64,000 bases of DNA from Warburgia ugandensis (GCA_035236585.1 CP141126.1:8073001-8137000), one strand, 5' to 3'; shown: positions 11,374 through 22,978, counted from the stretch's first letter. The notes: generated by a model not told the origin, from the sequence alone. Translations and numbers: made by a program.

Positions 11374-14328
11374 TGTAACACCCCGGATTTTTAAGACAAT
11401 TTTTTTTTTTATAAGAGCATTTGGGATCCCATGAGAAAAGATTTATTTAACATTTTACTAAACCTATCTTAAAACTCCGGGTGTTAATTTTTCCTTTCTC
11501 AAAATGGCGTACATGTAATTTAAACACAAATAAATGATCCGCGTATAAATCAACGTCAAATAAATAGGCGCCTTTATTTTAAATCAAATAAACGTCCAAA
11601 AGACAATAATAATATGGCCCAGGGTCTATCCATCATAATATCCCATATAAATGTCCAATATATGTCCAAAGATCTAAATCACATCCAAATATAAAGTATG
11701 CAGTCCATAATAAAATTCAAATGATAATCCACTCTAATGACTCACATTACTTTCTAAAACTATAGGGAAACTAGTCTTCACGAGCTCTCAAGGTTTATCA
11801 ACCGCTTTTCCTTTCCTGGTGTCGCGCTCGAGATCTAAGGCATTGCAAAACAAAGCAATGCCTCAACAAGCTATCGCTTGTGTAGGTACATAGACAATTA
11901 ATGTAATAAATGCAAGAAATAATGAACAGCATTGATGAAAAGTCTAACATTTATGGAAATAGTGATATCATAATGCCATGTTCAAATAAATGCCAATTTA
12001 TTCCAAATGCTAAAACATGAAGTTCACTGAGTTAAAACATGACATGAATCAATAACATGGAGCATACAACAAGAATAAGGGCACCCTAAGGTAATGGGTC
12101 CCACCACATCGCACTAACATCCCTGATCAGGAGTACACATAGTCAACCTCTGAGTGTCGTCACACCCAGGCATACCATCTATAACCATGCTCATCATACA
12201 TGCACACATAACAAGAATATGGGCCATCATGCTGCAGTGGCAACCCTCCATGGGTATCAACCACCGCCGCTCCCCGTCGACACCGTAACGGGAGACTTAA
12301 CGTCTGTCCCCATGGAAAGGCTCAGACCGGTAGTGTGGACTATCCATGTTACCAAACCCCTACCGAATGCCATCTATGGGCGGGGGTCTATCATATCACA
12401 AACTCATCACATCATAATCTCGGAAGGTGGGTGGCCGGCCCTATCCCTCCTAGCATGACGCCCACCGGGCGAGAGCACCCGTCATCAAATATAAAACACG
12501 GAAATCATATGTATATGCTAAAACTCAAGAGCACTTATAGCTTGAAATCCCCAAGACATGCCCCTCATCCTGGGGTTAGCCTATAAAAGGACCCTACTAA
12601 GCCTCTATACTCATTTCCATGTAAATCCATGCATTTTCTATATATATAATAAGAAATAAATCTCTAATTAAGCATAACTAATTAACATCATGCTTGTAAA
12701 AGCATTTTAAATAAGTTTATTCAGTAAAAGAATTCAATTTGGAATAACCATCCTGTACGCAATGTCGCATGAAATCCATGGTAAATAAAAATCGCAATTT
12801 AAAACACAATCACACATGATGCTATGTTTAAACATGGTTTAAAATCAAGGCAAAACATTAGTTGTCGTCACCTACCTCAGTGTGAGATCACTAGCTTGCT
12901 AATAACTCCCTTTAATTGGTATATTCAAGTGCACCTGTACATGTCACATCACTATTTTAAAATTTTTCTAAATAAAAAGTGGTCATTTCTAAGTTTTTAA
13001 GTTAAAACTAGGTCCGCGTCATCAATACGGTCACAACGCCTCTTCCGGATCGTGATTTGGACCTCTCTAGCTCCCAAAAATCAAGTTTTAGTGAAAACTA
13101 CGCTAAAAGGGGGCCTGGCGGACCACCATAAGGTGGTTTAAACCGGCGGCGCCTCTTTTCCGCCGGTTTATACCGACGTATACGGGCGCACGAAGACGCA
13201 CGGCGTCGCAGACGCCGCACGGGACGCGCGCCGCGCGTCTTCGGCACCGTGCGTCACGGTCGCCAGGACGCGCCGCGTCCCGGTCCCACCGCGACAGCCA
13301 ACCAACGCACGCTCCGCACGCGCGCGGCGCCGCGGCGACGACGTCATGTGACGTCGTCCTGGCTGCGTCTCTGAGTGCGTCTTGGCGTCAGTGCCAGGCG
13401 CCGACGCCGTTGACGACGCCGAAGAAGACGACCGGATTCCGGTCGCCTCGGCGAGCTCTGAGCTCCGTTTTGCGTGATTTTTGCGCCATTTTCTTCTGAA
13501 TTCTCTCTAGAATCCATTTATGCCCTCCTTTTGCACTAATTTTCTCAAAAACCATGGTTTTTAAACAATTTTTCCCAAGTTCCTAAAAACCTCCCTAGGT
13601 ACTGGTTTTTGGGTTTTCTGGAGAAATCCACTGTTGGATCACTCCCAAATTTAAAGGGTATACTCTTGGGTCTCTTGTGCACTAGTTGGACGGTGCGATT
13701 TTTAAACGGACAAGGTTTGATCCGTGAAATCACACTCCAACAGTAGCGTGTACACAGGTTCCTAAAAAAATCCGATTTTTTTTCCTAATTTTTTTCATGT
13801 TTTTCTAATTAATTTCCTAATTAATAAATACAGAAAAACATAGGTTTTGAGGCTTACCTTGCACCTGGCCGGAGTTGCTCGTGTTGCCGGGGCTCCACTC
13901 GCCGGAAAATTCAAGTTTTTACAGGGCTAGGGTTTTGCGTAGCTTTCATGGAGCGTTTTGGCTCCTAGAGGAGCATAGATATAGGGTTTTAGAGTCTTGG
14001 GGAAGAGAAACTCTTCCCCACACGTCTCTTCCCACGTCTCTCCGGCGATTTCGCCAGACTGGTAGAGACGTGTGTAGACAGGGGTGCCGTTATCAATTTG
14101 GACCCCTGTGTAACACGTTTCTATCAAAAGACCATTTTGCCCTTACAACTTTGACGGCTCATAACTCCCTCGTTTGAGCTCCGTTTCTCGCGTTCTTGGT
14201 GGCGTTGGATTCGTATCGACGAGCACTTCCTAATTATTATGTTTTCAGGAAAGAATTTCATCCATAAATTTTTATTTTAATTTATTTAATAATTTCCTAT
14301 TTTTATCTTAAAAATTAAGGATATTACA
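11374..14328 (-). repeat. 5' LTR of the family A gypsy element
   Basis: 2,955 bp, TGTAACACCCC...GATATTACA on the plus strand. It is nearly identical to 2934-5901 with scattered substitutions and a short deletion near 13331. It ends directly against GTTTC, the right half of the target duplication. Confidence 0.92.
13337..13358. promoter_or_regulatory. Palindromic TGACGTC (bZIP-type) site in LTR, copy 2
   Basis: Same 10-bp inverted arms around TG as in the left LTR, unchanged although a neighbouring short segment differs between the two LTRs. Function is inferred from motif only. Confidence 0.4.
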
Positions 14329-14633
14329 GTTTCTTTCCATGTCTCTCCGACGAGTTCGCCGGACTAGTAGAGATGTGTGGAAGACAGGGGTGCCGTTATC
14401 AATTTGGACCCCTGTGTAATACATTTCTATCAAAAGACCAATTTGCCCTTACAACTTCGACAGCTCATAACTCCCTCGTTTGAGCTCCGTTTTTCGTGTT
14501 CTTAGTGGCGTTGGACTCGTATCAACGAGCACCTTCTAATTCGTATATTTTCAGGAAAAATTTCCATCTATAAATTTTTATTTTAATTTATTTAAAAAAT
14601 TCCTATTTTATCCTAAAATTTAAGGATATTACA
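14329..14633 (-). mobile_element. Solo LTR, family A, right part (continuation of 355-2933)
   Basis: Starts GTTTC TTTCCATGTCTCTCC, matching the point where 355-2933 breaks off, and runs to GGATATTACA. It is followed by GTACA (14634-14638) against GTACG before 355, a 5-bp duplication with one mismatch that dates from the older insertion. Confidence 0.9.
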
Positions 14634-14783
14634 GTACACGTGACTGATTTCATTTGGCACGTGAGGAAGTTAGGTGTATTTCTAGGTAAATAAAAAGCAT
14701 TTCTATTTCAGCTAAATTTTATGGGAAGGTTTGAGGCTGCATGGGAAGCATTTCCATCTTGAAGTGGATTTGTAAGTAGAACT

Positions 14784-14845
14784 AAAGGGCAGTCATACCG
14801 CCTATGCGGGGTCTAGGGAAGGGGCGGACCACAGGGGCCTATAGT
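14784..14845 (-). mobile_element. Au-like SINE, 3' part, split by solo LTR
   Basis: AAAGGGCAG...GCCTATGCGGGGTCTAGGGAAGGGGCGGACCAC is the reverse complement of the conserved 3' half of the SINE family seen throughout the window. It breaks at ATAGT and continues at 17500. Confidence 0.8.
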
Positions 14846-17499
14846 TGTGACGACCCGGGTTTTCTCATGCATTTTTAAATGCAATATCTAATTTCCTAAG
14901 GCGGGATGCATCTCTATTTGAAAACCATTTTATAAAAACCATGCAATGCAGTGGAAAACCTTTTCGTTTTAAACTCATTTTGAAAACCCCGAGTGTCATT
15001 TGCTTTCACAACCACCCAAGTAGTTTTTGAAAAACTTTAGAAGTCATAAATGTTTTTTCCTAGGTCTATCCAGTCATAGCACATAGTCCAACTGTAATTA
15101 AATACAAATTCATGTCCAAAGGGTTAAGAATTTACTTACATGTATGATTGTTTCTTTTTTTATTCACTTGCCTGTAGCACTAATATAGATGTCCTCTACT
15201 CGTAGATGGAATTATCTTGAAAAATGTTAAGGATAGGGTGAGTATATACTATACTCAGTAGGAGTCTATCACTACTAGTTTTATAATGCATGTGGTGTTT
15301 TAAATCATATGCTCTTTCCAAAACCTGTGCATGTTTGAATACTCAAGTTCAATATCGATATAAAAATCCGTTGTTAAACTGAAATACTAACGATTTAAAG
15401 GATTCACATAATCCAAAATCGAAAGTATCATATACATATATATCATAACATTATGATATGCATAAGATGCTTCATCGAATCCAACTCATGGATCTTTAGT
15501 ATGGTATGGTCGACCAACCTTATATCATGCCATATACAATGTACATCAGTCCATAAACTATAGGGTCCAACTATGCCCACGACCTCCTCGCCGTGTGGTC
15601 CTCGGGTACCTAAGGACACTCAGTCATAGCCTCCACGAGGCCTATGACACGTCGACCCAGTGCGGGGACACCAATGGTAGCCCCCTATACCACATGCAGT
15701 CGACGTAGGGACTTGCATCTTTTTGGGCGTGGTACCCATCCACCTAATAGTGGTAGAGGCCGGGTGGCCAACCCAGACCCCTCGGCATAGCACCCACGGG
15801 CTTACTAGCCTAAATCACATAAGATCAAATAAGCTAAAACCTCTTTTCAAAACCTGTCCTCTTTGGGTCCCTCACAACTGTCTGGCCCTCGGCACTCCAG
15901 CGTCTTTTGGCAACTCTCAAGGACATGCAATCTTTGTAAGTACTTAAATCATGCAATGTATGCACTTGTTTGCAAAACATATATGTGCATAATATATATG
16001 CAATCATTTACAAAACATGTCTATGTACAAAGCATTTATCACATACATGCTGAATTAAGTCATGCTAAACAAGTCATATACTTAAAACATATGTTCTCAA
16101 AACAATAATAGCTCTTTTAAAAGAATCTAATAGTGATAGAACACTTACTTGGCTAGGTCGCGTTAACCCTTTTGTCCTCATACGCTCCTGAACATGGTTT
16201 GGGAACTCAAGGTTAGTTTAGCCTATCTTTTATGGGTTTAGAGTAGTTGGGTCTTACTACTTAGGCATTAAGGGTCCATCCCTATGCTTATGAGTGTCCT
16301 AAGGTCCTAATTGGGCCTTAGTATCCTCAGTTTTCCAAAGGTCTAGTGGTTACGCGCCACCATCCTATTCTAAGGGTCATATCCACCTTTAATTGAGCCT
16401 TGATAAAGGATTTTATAGTTTGGATGTGTCCGCGTCGTCGACACGAACACAACGCCTTTTGCGGCGCCTCAATCAGAGCTCTAGATCTCAAGTTATAAGC
16501 GTTTTAGTGTTGCATGTACATAGGCGTCTTAATAATGACAAGACGGAATGCTAGGCCGCTGCGCATCTACGTTGTGCGCCCTGGCTTCCTTAAGGAATGA
16601 AAAAACCCCTCACTGCTAGTGCACTGCGCGTCTACGGCGTGCGCCTCAGCGGGTGCATCTGTAGACGCGCCGGGTTTTCCGCCTATTTCTCTCTTTTGCA
16701 GGCGCGTCCCTGGACGTCCCTGGACGCGCCTGTTTGGTTTTTCAAATGGAACGACGTGGGACGTTCAGACTGGAACGTCCTGCTCATTGGGGAACCGGGG
16801 CATCCTCAGGAAACCCTGGTTCGACCCTATCGAACTAGTGCGGCCCAGGGGACGTCCCTGGGTCCTTGGTGAGTCTCCAGGGCTCCATTTTGCATGGTTT
16901 TTCATGCAAAAACCTAGGAAAATTGACCTTGGAACTATGGTGGATATGGGTTTTGAGGGATCTTGGGCGTACTTGGCTCGTTGCTAGGTTTTTCTCCTTG
17001 TTTTCCCCTCTAGGTCACTGCTCCACGACGGGTTTTCTTCAATGTTTTGGGCTGCCATTAGAGGCGCCCAAGAGCTTTATTTATAGAGCTAAGAGAGGGT
17101 TATGGAGGGGGCTCTCACCGCCTTTGAATGGCGGTGGAGAAACCTCTAGAATGGCGGTGATTTCCCCTTCAATCACCGCCATTCTAGAACTCTCTAGGAG
17201 GTGGAAGATGAAGGGTGCCCGTATCAAAACGGGCCCCTGTGTTTTGCAGCTAAACCCGTTTTTATAAAAATTACAGTTTACCCCTGATCTTCAATAGGTC
17301 ATAACTTGCTCATTTTAACTCCATTTTGGGTATTTTGGTCTTGTTGGATTCCTTTTTCCGAGACGCATCTAATGGTACCATTTTCAGGACCAAGTTTTTG
17401 GGTTCAGTCAAGGCGAATAGTGAAATGACCAAAATGCCCTTATCTTCAAAACTGAACTTTTCATGGGATTTTAATATTACAAAAATTGGGGTCATTACA
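14846..17499 (-). mobile_element. Solo LTR, family B, with perfect TSD
   Basis: 2,654 bp starting TGTGACGACCC and ending GGTCATTACA, flanked by perfect 5-bp duplications ATAGT (14841-14845 and 17500-17504). It has the same general plan as family A LTRs (short stop-dense start, CpG-rich middle, tail with a GCTCATAACT-like line) but is not closely similar in sequence. No internal region remains, so it is a solo LTR. Minus orientation is by analogy with family A. It split an older SINE. Open frames at 16597-17267 lie inside it and match nothing I recognise. Confidence 0.88.
17145..17188. other. Perfect 18-bp hairpin in family B LTR
   Basis: Arms TCTAGAATGGCGGTGATT (17145-17162) and AATCACCGCCATTCTAGA (17171-17188) with an 8-base loop TCCCCTTC. 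A smaller stem CACCGCC/GGCGGTG sits just before it (17116-17136). Confidence 0.75.
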
Positions 17500-17553
17500 A
17501 TAGTAGCCAGCTTTACTTTGCATTTTGTAAGAGGCTGATTCCACACCTTAAAC
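17500..17553 (-). mobile_element. Au-like SINE, remaining part after the solo LTR
   Basis: Continues the SINE broken at 14845: CTTTGCATTTTGTAAGAGGCTGATTCCACACCTTAAAC. The box B/box A end is missing, so the SINE was already truncated or has decayed. Confidence 0.75.
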
Positions 17554-17712
17554 TGAAAGTGAGAAATTATTTCCACTAGATTCATGCATTTCTTGCGTGC
17601 TACCCAAACATGCATGCATTTATTGTTTAGAGACTTGCATCTTTGGGACTTGGAGGAAACGGAGAGGGTAGAACCCAAGAATACATACTAGGCTTCAGCA
17701 AGACCCTATCTT

Positions 17713-18361
17713 ATATAGGGTTCGGCCACACGAATCTTCTTCTTCCATTCTTAAGTACCACGACTTCATTTAGTTTCAAAGTTTTTAGTTCTTTTCTCAT
17801 CACTTCTATTCACATTCTTTTGGGCCTTTCCCTTGCCATTTTAGAACCTTCTACTTGCATTATGTCTCTCCTTTTAACCGGTGCTGTTTTCAGTTTCCTT
17901 TAGATATGTCCAAACCATCTAAGTCTAATATTCCTCATCTTTTTACCTATTTGTGTTACCCTTAAGTTTACTCTAATGTTTTCATTTCTTATCTTGTTAC
18001 TCTCCATCTCAACATCCTCATTTTCGCAATGCTCATCCTATAAACAAAAAGTTCATTAATTGCCCAACACTCTGATCCATAGAGCATAGCTAGCCTCATT
18101 GTCATCCTATAAAATTTTCCTATTAGTTTGAGTAGCACTCGTCGATCATACAAAACTCCAAATGCACATCTTCATTTGTTCCAAGCCGCTTGGATTCTCT
18201 GAGTAACCTCACTCTTATAAATCATTGATCTTAAGTACCAAAAGTGGTCTTTTACTAGGACTTCTTGGTTATCAATCTTAACTGGTATTTTACTCCTACT
18301 TCTCTTCTTACTAAATTGCATTCCATATATTTTGTTCTAATGCTTCTCTCCATAACTCTAG
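17713..18361 (-). pseudogene. RTE-type LINE fragment (3' pol end), minus strand
   Basis: Reverse complement of the same RTE sequence that lies in plus orientation at 26496-27328. It includes the segment for a VPxxDHFxYLG-like region, the ALYGxECW-like region and the C-terminal motif of the RTE endonuclease-RT protein (RWFGHVQRRP-equivalent). Many stops and indels. The 3' GAT-rich tail is gone on the left, and the other end runs straight into a SINE fragment at 18362. Confidence 0.75.
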
Positions 18362-18425
18362 CCTGCGTATACAAGGTCTGAGGAAAGGATGGATCCAGCC
18401 TTACCTTGCATTTTGCAAGAGGCAA
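18362..18425 (-). mobile_element. Au-like SINE fragment
   Basis: Contains GCCTTACCTTGCATTTTGCAAGAGGC plus a degraded 3' segment; the box B/box A half is absent. It abuts the RTE fragment. Confidence 0.65.
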
Positions 18426-18900
18426 ACCAATTTGTGCTCGTCTTGCGATGATTTTCCAAGGACTCTGGTTTTCAAAGATGACTCAGCTGATGACCGACAG
18501 ATAATGTTTCTATTTTTTACTAGACGCTCATTTGGAAGTCACAAAGAAGGTTTATCATTTCATAAAGCCAACAAATATCTAGTGCAATCATTTTTAGAAT
18601 AAGCTTAATTGCAAGTTTGAGTTGTTGCTTTTTATTTTTCTGAAATTAAATTTAGGAGTGCAAGTGAGCAATTTGCTTGTAATTCTTTACTTATAAAAAA
18701 AAGAAAAAATAGTAAGTGACTGGCTCATCCCCAACGCGCATATTAATGGTTTGGGAACTTTGGGTCATTAAGCATGATGGTGAGACTTGTATTATTTTGC
18801 CTTCAACATATAATGACAGCAAAAGGCGAGATGCGACCTCGAGACCTTGTGTCTTTGATTATAATAGACTAACAACGGGCTCTTCTAATAAACAAATAGA

Positions 18901-19071
18901 AAGGGCGGCCGTATGCACGAAGCTCCCGCCCATGCAGGGTTTAGGGAAGGGGTAGACCACGAGGACTTAAAGTACATAGTCTTATCTTGCATTTTACGGG
19001 AAGCTGTTTCCATGCCTTAAACCCATAATTCCAAAGTCACACAACGACAGCTTTTACCGTTGCACCAAGGC
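18901..19071 (-). mobile_element. Au-like SINE, near full length
   Basis: Reads in reverse from AAGGGCGGCC through GCATTTTAC, the box B region (GGTTTAAGGCATGG on the sense strand) and box A to CAACGGTAAAAG...GCCTTGG. Flanking TAAACAAATA occurs on both sides (near 18889 and 19073), a short TSD. Confidence 0.85.
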
Positions 19072-19297
19072 ATTAAACAAATAAAAAGAAACACATTAAT
19101 TATCTCCTTCCTGATTGTTTTACTAAATATTAACAAGATGACCAATTTCAGAATTCATTCTTTTGCATTTGGAAGGCCCCATATTTGTCTAACTATTAGG
19201 CAATCTGGAATGAAAAGGATTTGTTCAACACTTGGTGGTCGCCACTTACGACAAGATCAAGGAATAAGGATGCATTTGCACCTCTTGCCTGCAAAGG

Positions 19298-19451
19298 TAA
19301 AAGCTGTCGTCATGTAACCTTGAGGTCACAGGTTCAAGGCATGGAATTAGCCTCTTGCAAAAATGTAAGGTAAGGCTGTCTACTTTAGGCCATTGTATCC
19401 CACCCCTTCCCTAGACCCCGCATAGGCGAGAGCTCCGGGGCTGCCTTTTTT
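19298..19451 (+). mobile_element. Au-like SINE, 5'-truncated, with perfect 18-bp TSD
   Basis: Box B GGTTCAAGGC, then CTCTTGCAAAAATGTAAGG, CCACCCCTTCCCTAGACC and a GCTGCC-T tail. Direct repeats ACCTCTTGCCTGCAAAGG at 19280-19297 and 19452-19469 define the insertion exactly and show a LINE-type target-primed event. About 20 bases of the 5' end (box A side) are missing. Confidence 0.9.
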
Positions 19452-19810
19452 ACCTCTTGCCTGCAAAGGATCATTCTTGTATCTTGGTTATATGAATCAG
19501 ATGAAAATCAAGGGGTCAAAATGAAAGAGAATTCGGCTAAACATTATTTATGGAAGCCCATAGTCCCACCACGACTCATAGAGAGCACGTCTTTTGTGCA
19601 TTCGACCTCCGTAAACCAACCATTACTAGTCATCAAAGCAATCCCAAGAAACCATTGATTGGGGACTATCAGTTCAGCGTGCTATGAAAGGGGAAAGGGT
19701 TATTGCAGTGGATGAAGGTAAATCAGAAGTTCTCCACTCTTTTGGCAAGGAAATTCTTAGCAGGAAAAATCTACTTTCAGTACACTCATTTTCTCTAGAG
19801 ACCGCCCTGT

Positions 19811-19918
19811 AAGCAGTCCACACAAAGCTACTGTCCATGCGAGATCTGGGAAAGGAGCAAATGACAAAAGTTCTATGGTACGCAGTCTTACCTTACATTT
19901 TTGCAAGTAGTGTAACTA
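19811..19918 (-). mobile_element. Au-like SINE, degraded fragment
   Basis: AAGCAGTCCACACAAAGCT...GATCTGGGAAAGG and GCAGTCTTACCTTACATTTTTGCAAG match the 3' two-thirds of the family in reverse. Confidence 0.65.
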
Positions 19919-20772
19919 ATGACCTTCTTATTTTTCTTATTTTTTGCTATTGAATGAACAAACCACCCTAAAGTCAATTCAAGTAAGTGCAATGCCCTTA
20001 TAGAAGCCTTTGATGAGTAGGCGTGGAATGTTTTTATGGCTTTATAGCTGTCTTCCTCTTTCTTTTTCTTTAAACGTTTTATTAAGAGCTAGCCGAGGTA
20101 ATTCGAGAGGTCTGGGATTCTAAAGTTTAGAAATATATCCTTTTCGGCAACAAAAATCCCACGTAAATTTACAACCATAAGGTCAATTGACCTATAGATC
20201 ACGCGATGGCATTTCTATCTTTGCACCAAAGGCTCCAGAAACCTAAAACAGTCAAAATTAGTACTGTCTTACGCTTTGTGTTCTGATAGGGCTTGCAACC
20301 CGTCATGGAGAGAGAAACTTAACAATAATCTGAAAGGTCATTTCACACTATAACGGAGATGAGCAACAGGAGCTATAATTAGTATCACTCTTCCTACAAT
20401 AATCAGGTGCAAACATCTCATCACAGGACAAGTTATGAAGGCAGATCAGAGAAAGATGAAGGCCTAGCGACGCATTTCATTAATGCCATTTTCTTTATGC
20501 TTACTGAAAATTGCCAAGACTACTTTCCATCCATTCCACGGAAGTCTTTTGCCCATTCAATTTGGATGATTTTTATATTTGATTTAACCATTGATTTTTA
20601 AGAGAGAAGCAGTTAGATTAGTTTGACCTGCATTACTGTTGCTCTGTGACTCTCGTAATGCTGTCAAGTTAACGTTTTGATCATCATAAACACACGCCAA
20701 ATATATGGTTTAGACGACGAGAAGCATTTATGGTTTGAGCCTGCACACTTATATAATTCCCTCGTTGTATGT

Positions 20773-20916
20773 AAAGGCCAGCCCTGGTGAATGAAGCTCC
20801 CGTGTATGTAGGGTCCAGAGAAGGGGCGGACCACAAAGGTCAATGGCATAGACTGTTTCCACGCCTTGAACCTGTGACCTCAAGGTCACACAACAACAAC
20901 TCTACTTGCGCCATGG
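20773..20916 (-). mobile_element. Au-like SINE with internal deletion
   Basis: Has the GCCAGCCCTGGTG 3' end, GGAGAAGGGGCGGACCAC-like core, CCACGCCTTGAACC (box B) and CAACAACAACTCTACTTGCGCC (box A). The middle ACCTTGCATTTTGCAAG segment is missing. Imperfect TSD: CCCTCGTTGTATGTA on the left, CCCTCATTGCATGTGTA on the right (from 20927). Confidence 0.8.
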
Positions 20917-21230
20917 TTCTCCTTCTCCCTCATTGCATGTGTAAAACATAATAATCGACTGCTAGGCCTCTTCCTTTCCGCTTTCTTTTTATTTCTGAAA
21001 CTGGAATCATATTAAAAGGATCATGGTATTACATTCTTATAGCCAATTTGCCTATTTCACACCTTCATTCCCTTTGATATGCCAGAAATATAATCTCCCC
21101 AACAACTTCTAAAGAGAACCCATTTTAGTTTCTGAAGCCTGGACTTTGGAAGCTCCCATTCAGCTATACACCACAAGCAGACGCATCTCCTTTTGTTCCC
21201 CAAAGGACAAGGAAAAGAAAACACTAAAAT

Positions 21231-22978
21231 TCAAGTACTCATGGGTTCTGGCACAGAAACCTCATGGCCACAAATAGGACAAACCTGCACAACACAAACT
21301 GGTTTAACTATCGTGAATATGATACAAATACTAGAAAATGGAATACTAGCCATCTTTTGTTTCTGTGAGAATGGCGTAGGACTCAAAGAATTTTGGAAGC
21401 TGAACATGCTTCAAAGATGCCTTGAGCATTTTGCTTTGATCAATCAACTGCTTATAGCTTATAGTCAGTTATGGTAAGACGAGTGAAACGATTCCTGGTT
21501 AAAGAAAACCAAAGTTCCACTCCAACCAAGGAAAGGGATAGATCCCAGAACACCTACATAAAATTGTTAAGTTTACCTTATTTATTTGAAGCCATTTGAT
21601 TATACAGTTTGAATGATAAGGGTGTTTGCATGGGAGAATCACCACCTTTTCTCCATCTTCATAATCAACTTGACAAATCACGCACCTGAAATGTCGTTAG
21701 CTTGAAAACTAATTACAGGATTAGGTGAAAATAAAGTAAACTTAAGCAATGCAGCCTCGCTTACTGATTGAAGGTATCGTGGACTGTGGGTTGGCTATTA
21801 TATGTAGTGGAAGGCAAGGAACTGAGCACATCCATAGCTAGCCCTCTGTTTTCTGTTCCCGCTACCTCGCCAAGTGAAATGAATTCCTATATACATAGCA
21901 CAAGAAAGATTAATCCATGGGGCTGCAAAAGGTAAGCAGTTAATAATGACTAGACCCACCTCGTAGGATAGTTCCTCTGCTTCAGAACCTTGATCCAAGT
22001 CCTACGAAATGATAGATATATGTTACTGTTTCACTAATAATTAACATCTTTACTGAAAAAGAAAAGGACTTCTGCTAAATGGGATTTAGTAGTATGATAT
22101 TTTAGTGTTTTTTAGTTGCCTCAGTGGTGCAATCATCAAGTCCAGATGTATATCTAAGTCTAGCAAAGGGGAGTCTGGCGTAACGGTAGAGTTGTCACCA
22201 TGTGACTTGAGGTCAGCCTCTTGCGAAAATGCAAGGTAAGACTACATACTATAAATTCTTTGTGGTCTGCCCCTTCCCTAGACCCTGCATACATGGGAAT
22301 TTTGTGCACCAGGCTGCTTTTAAGTCCAAACAAACTGAACAAACTGAAGTATTAGGCACGTAGTAATGTAAGAGAGGAAACGTTGGAGGCGGTTTATGTA
22401 GAGAAGTACCTGAGAGTAGGCGTCTTCCTCGTCAGGATCCTCCATTTCCCCTTCAAGTATGAATTTTGTTGCAAAATATGCATTAAAAGTTTATAGAAAG
22501 GCTACTTAGAAGAGCTCTCAAACTCCCAACAATTCATTGATAGCAAAAACTCACAATCAAGTTCTTCAATCTCGTTGTCCAATATAAATTCATCGTAGTC
22601 ATCCTCATCAACACCATCAGAAGAGTCATCATTTTCATCATCAGCATCGTTCTCGTTGTCGCCATTGTCGTCATCTCTATTCATCCTGAGCGCATCGTTG
22701 TCGTTGTCGTCATTGTTGTCATCTCTATTCATCCCAAGCGCCATGAATGCTCTTTCCTGGGGACACATTTCCTTTCAATTGTAAATGCACATCCAAAAAC
22801 AAAGTAACACAGAAATGAACAAGCGCGGAATTCTAACAGGAACGTTAGAGAAAACCTGTTCTTGCAAAACTTTCGCTAGAGCCAAATCCGAATCGACTTG
22901 GGCGAGTTGGGTGAATGGAGTCCTAGGATTTTGCCTGGGGACCGTGTCTTGATTCTCTTCATCCATGGAATTGTCCAT
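21231..22978 (-). CDS. BBR: BIG BROTHER-related RING-H2 E3 ubiquitin ligase, 7 exons
   Basis: Intact model, 230 aa. Coding exons: 22978-22856, 22756-22555, 22450-22410, 22001-21960, 21886-21765, 21685-21577, 21284-21231; every intron is GT-AG and phases match (0,1,0,0,2,0). The start is the first in-frame ATG (MDNSMDEEN). Residues 20-45 (TPFTQLAQVDSDLALA then LQEQERAF) and 131-152 (ELSYEEFISLGEVAGTE) are characteristic of BIG BROTHER-related proteins. A RING-H2 domain at 178-218 has all ligands: C178, C181, C196, H198, H201, C204, C215, C218. An Asp/Asn-rich stretch (about 51-110) lies between. The family transfers ubiquitin and restricts organ growth; the role here is by homology. It is shorter than the Arabidopsis BBR, chiefly in the acidic middle. 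A SINE sits about 310 bp upstream. Confidence 0.88.
22168..22321 (+). mobile_element. Au-like SINE in intron 3 of the E3 ligase gene
   Basis: Starts GGGAGTCTGGCGTAACGGTAG (box A) and ends CACCAGGCTGC-TTTT. The box B block is deleted: GAGGTCA joins directly to GCCTCTTGCG. It lies between exons 3 and 4, antisense to the gene, with no effect on splice sites. Confidence 0.85.
22646..22741 (-). repeat. 48-bp in-frame tandem duplication in E3 ligase exon 2
   Basis: Encodes residues 47-62 (ALGMNRDDNNDDNDND) and 63-78 (ALRMNRDDDNGDNEND), two adjacent 16-residue copies. It keeps the frame and only lengthens the acidic linker. Confidence 0.8.

Larger units (their letters stand above)
2934..14328 (-). 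mobile_element. Full-length Ty3/gypsy LTR retrotransposon (family A), nested in a same-family solo LTR
   Basis: Two long, nearly identical LTRs (2934-5901 and 11374-14328) flank a 5.47 kb internal region coding, on the minus strand, gag, zinc knuckle, aspartic protease, reverse transcriptase, RNase H and integrase in Ty3/gypsy order. An initiator tRNA-Met primer site lies beside the right (5') LTR and a polypurine tract beside the left (3') LTR. Ends are TG...CA. The flanks are GTTTA (2929-2933) and GTTTC (14329-14333), a 5-bp target duplication with one changed base. A C-terminal chromodomain-like extension and very long LTRs suggest the Tekay/Del branch of chromoviruses; this clade call is inference. 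Several frameshifts and a TRIM insertion in integrase make it non-autonomous now. The close similarity of the two LTRs implies a fairly recent insertion. Confidence 0.93.
18426..21230. other. Intergenic DNA between SINEs; no gene seen
   Basis: Apart from the SINE copies listed separately, this stretch shows only short, unconvincing open frames. 20921-21230 is the downstream flank and presumed 3' UTR of the E3 ligase gene. Confidence 0.5.

Noticed and set aside
16597..17267. Three overlapping frames of 91-133 aa
   Set aside because: Entirely inside solo LTR B, GC-rich, with no recognisable motif.
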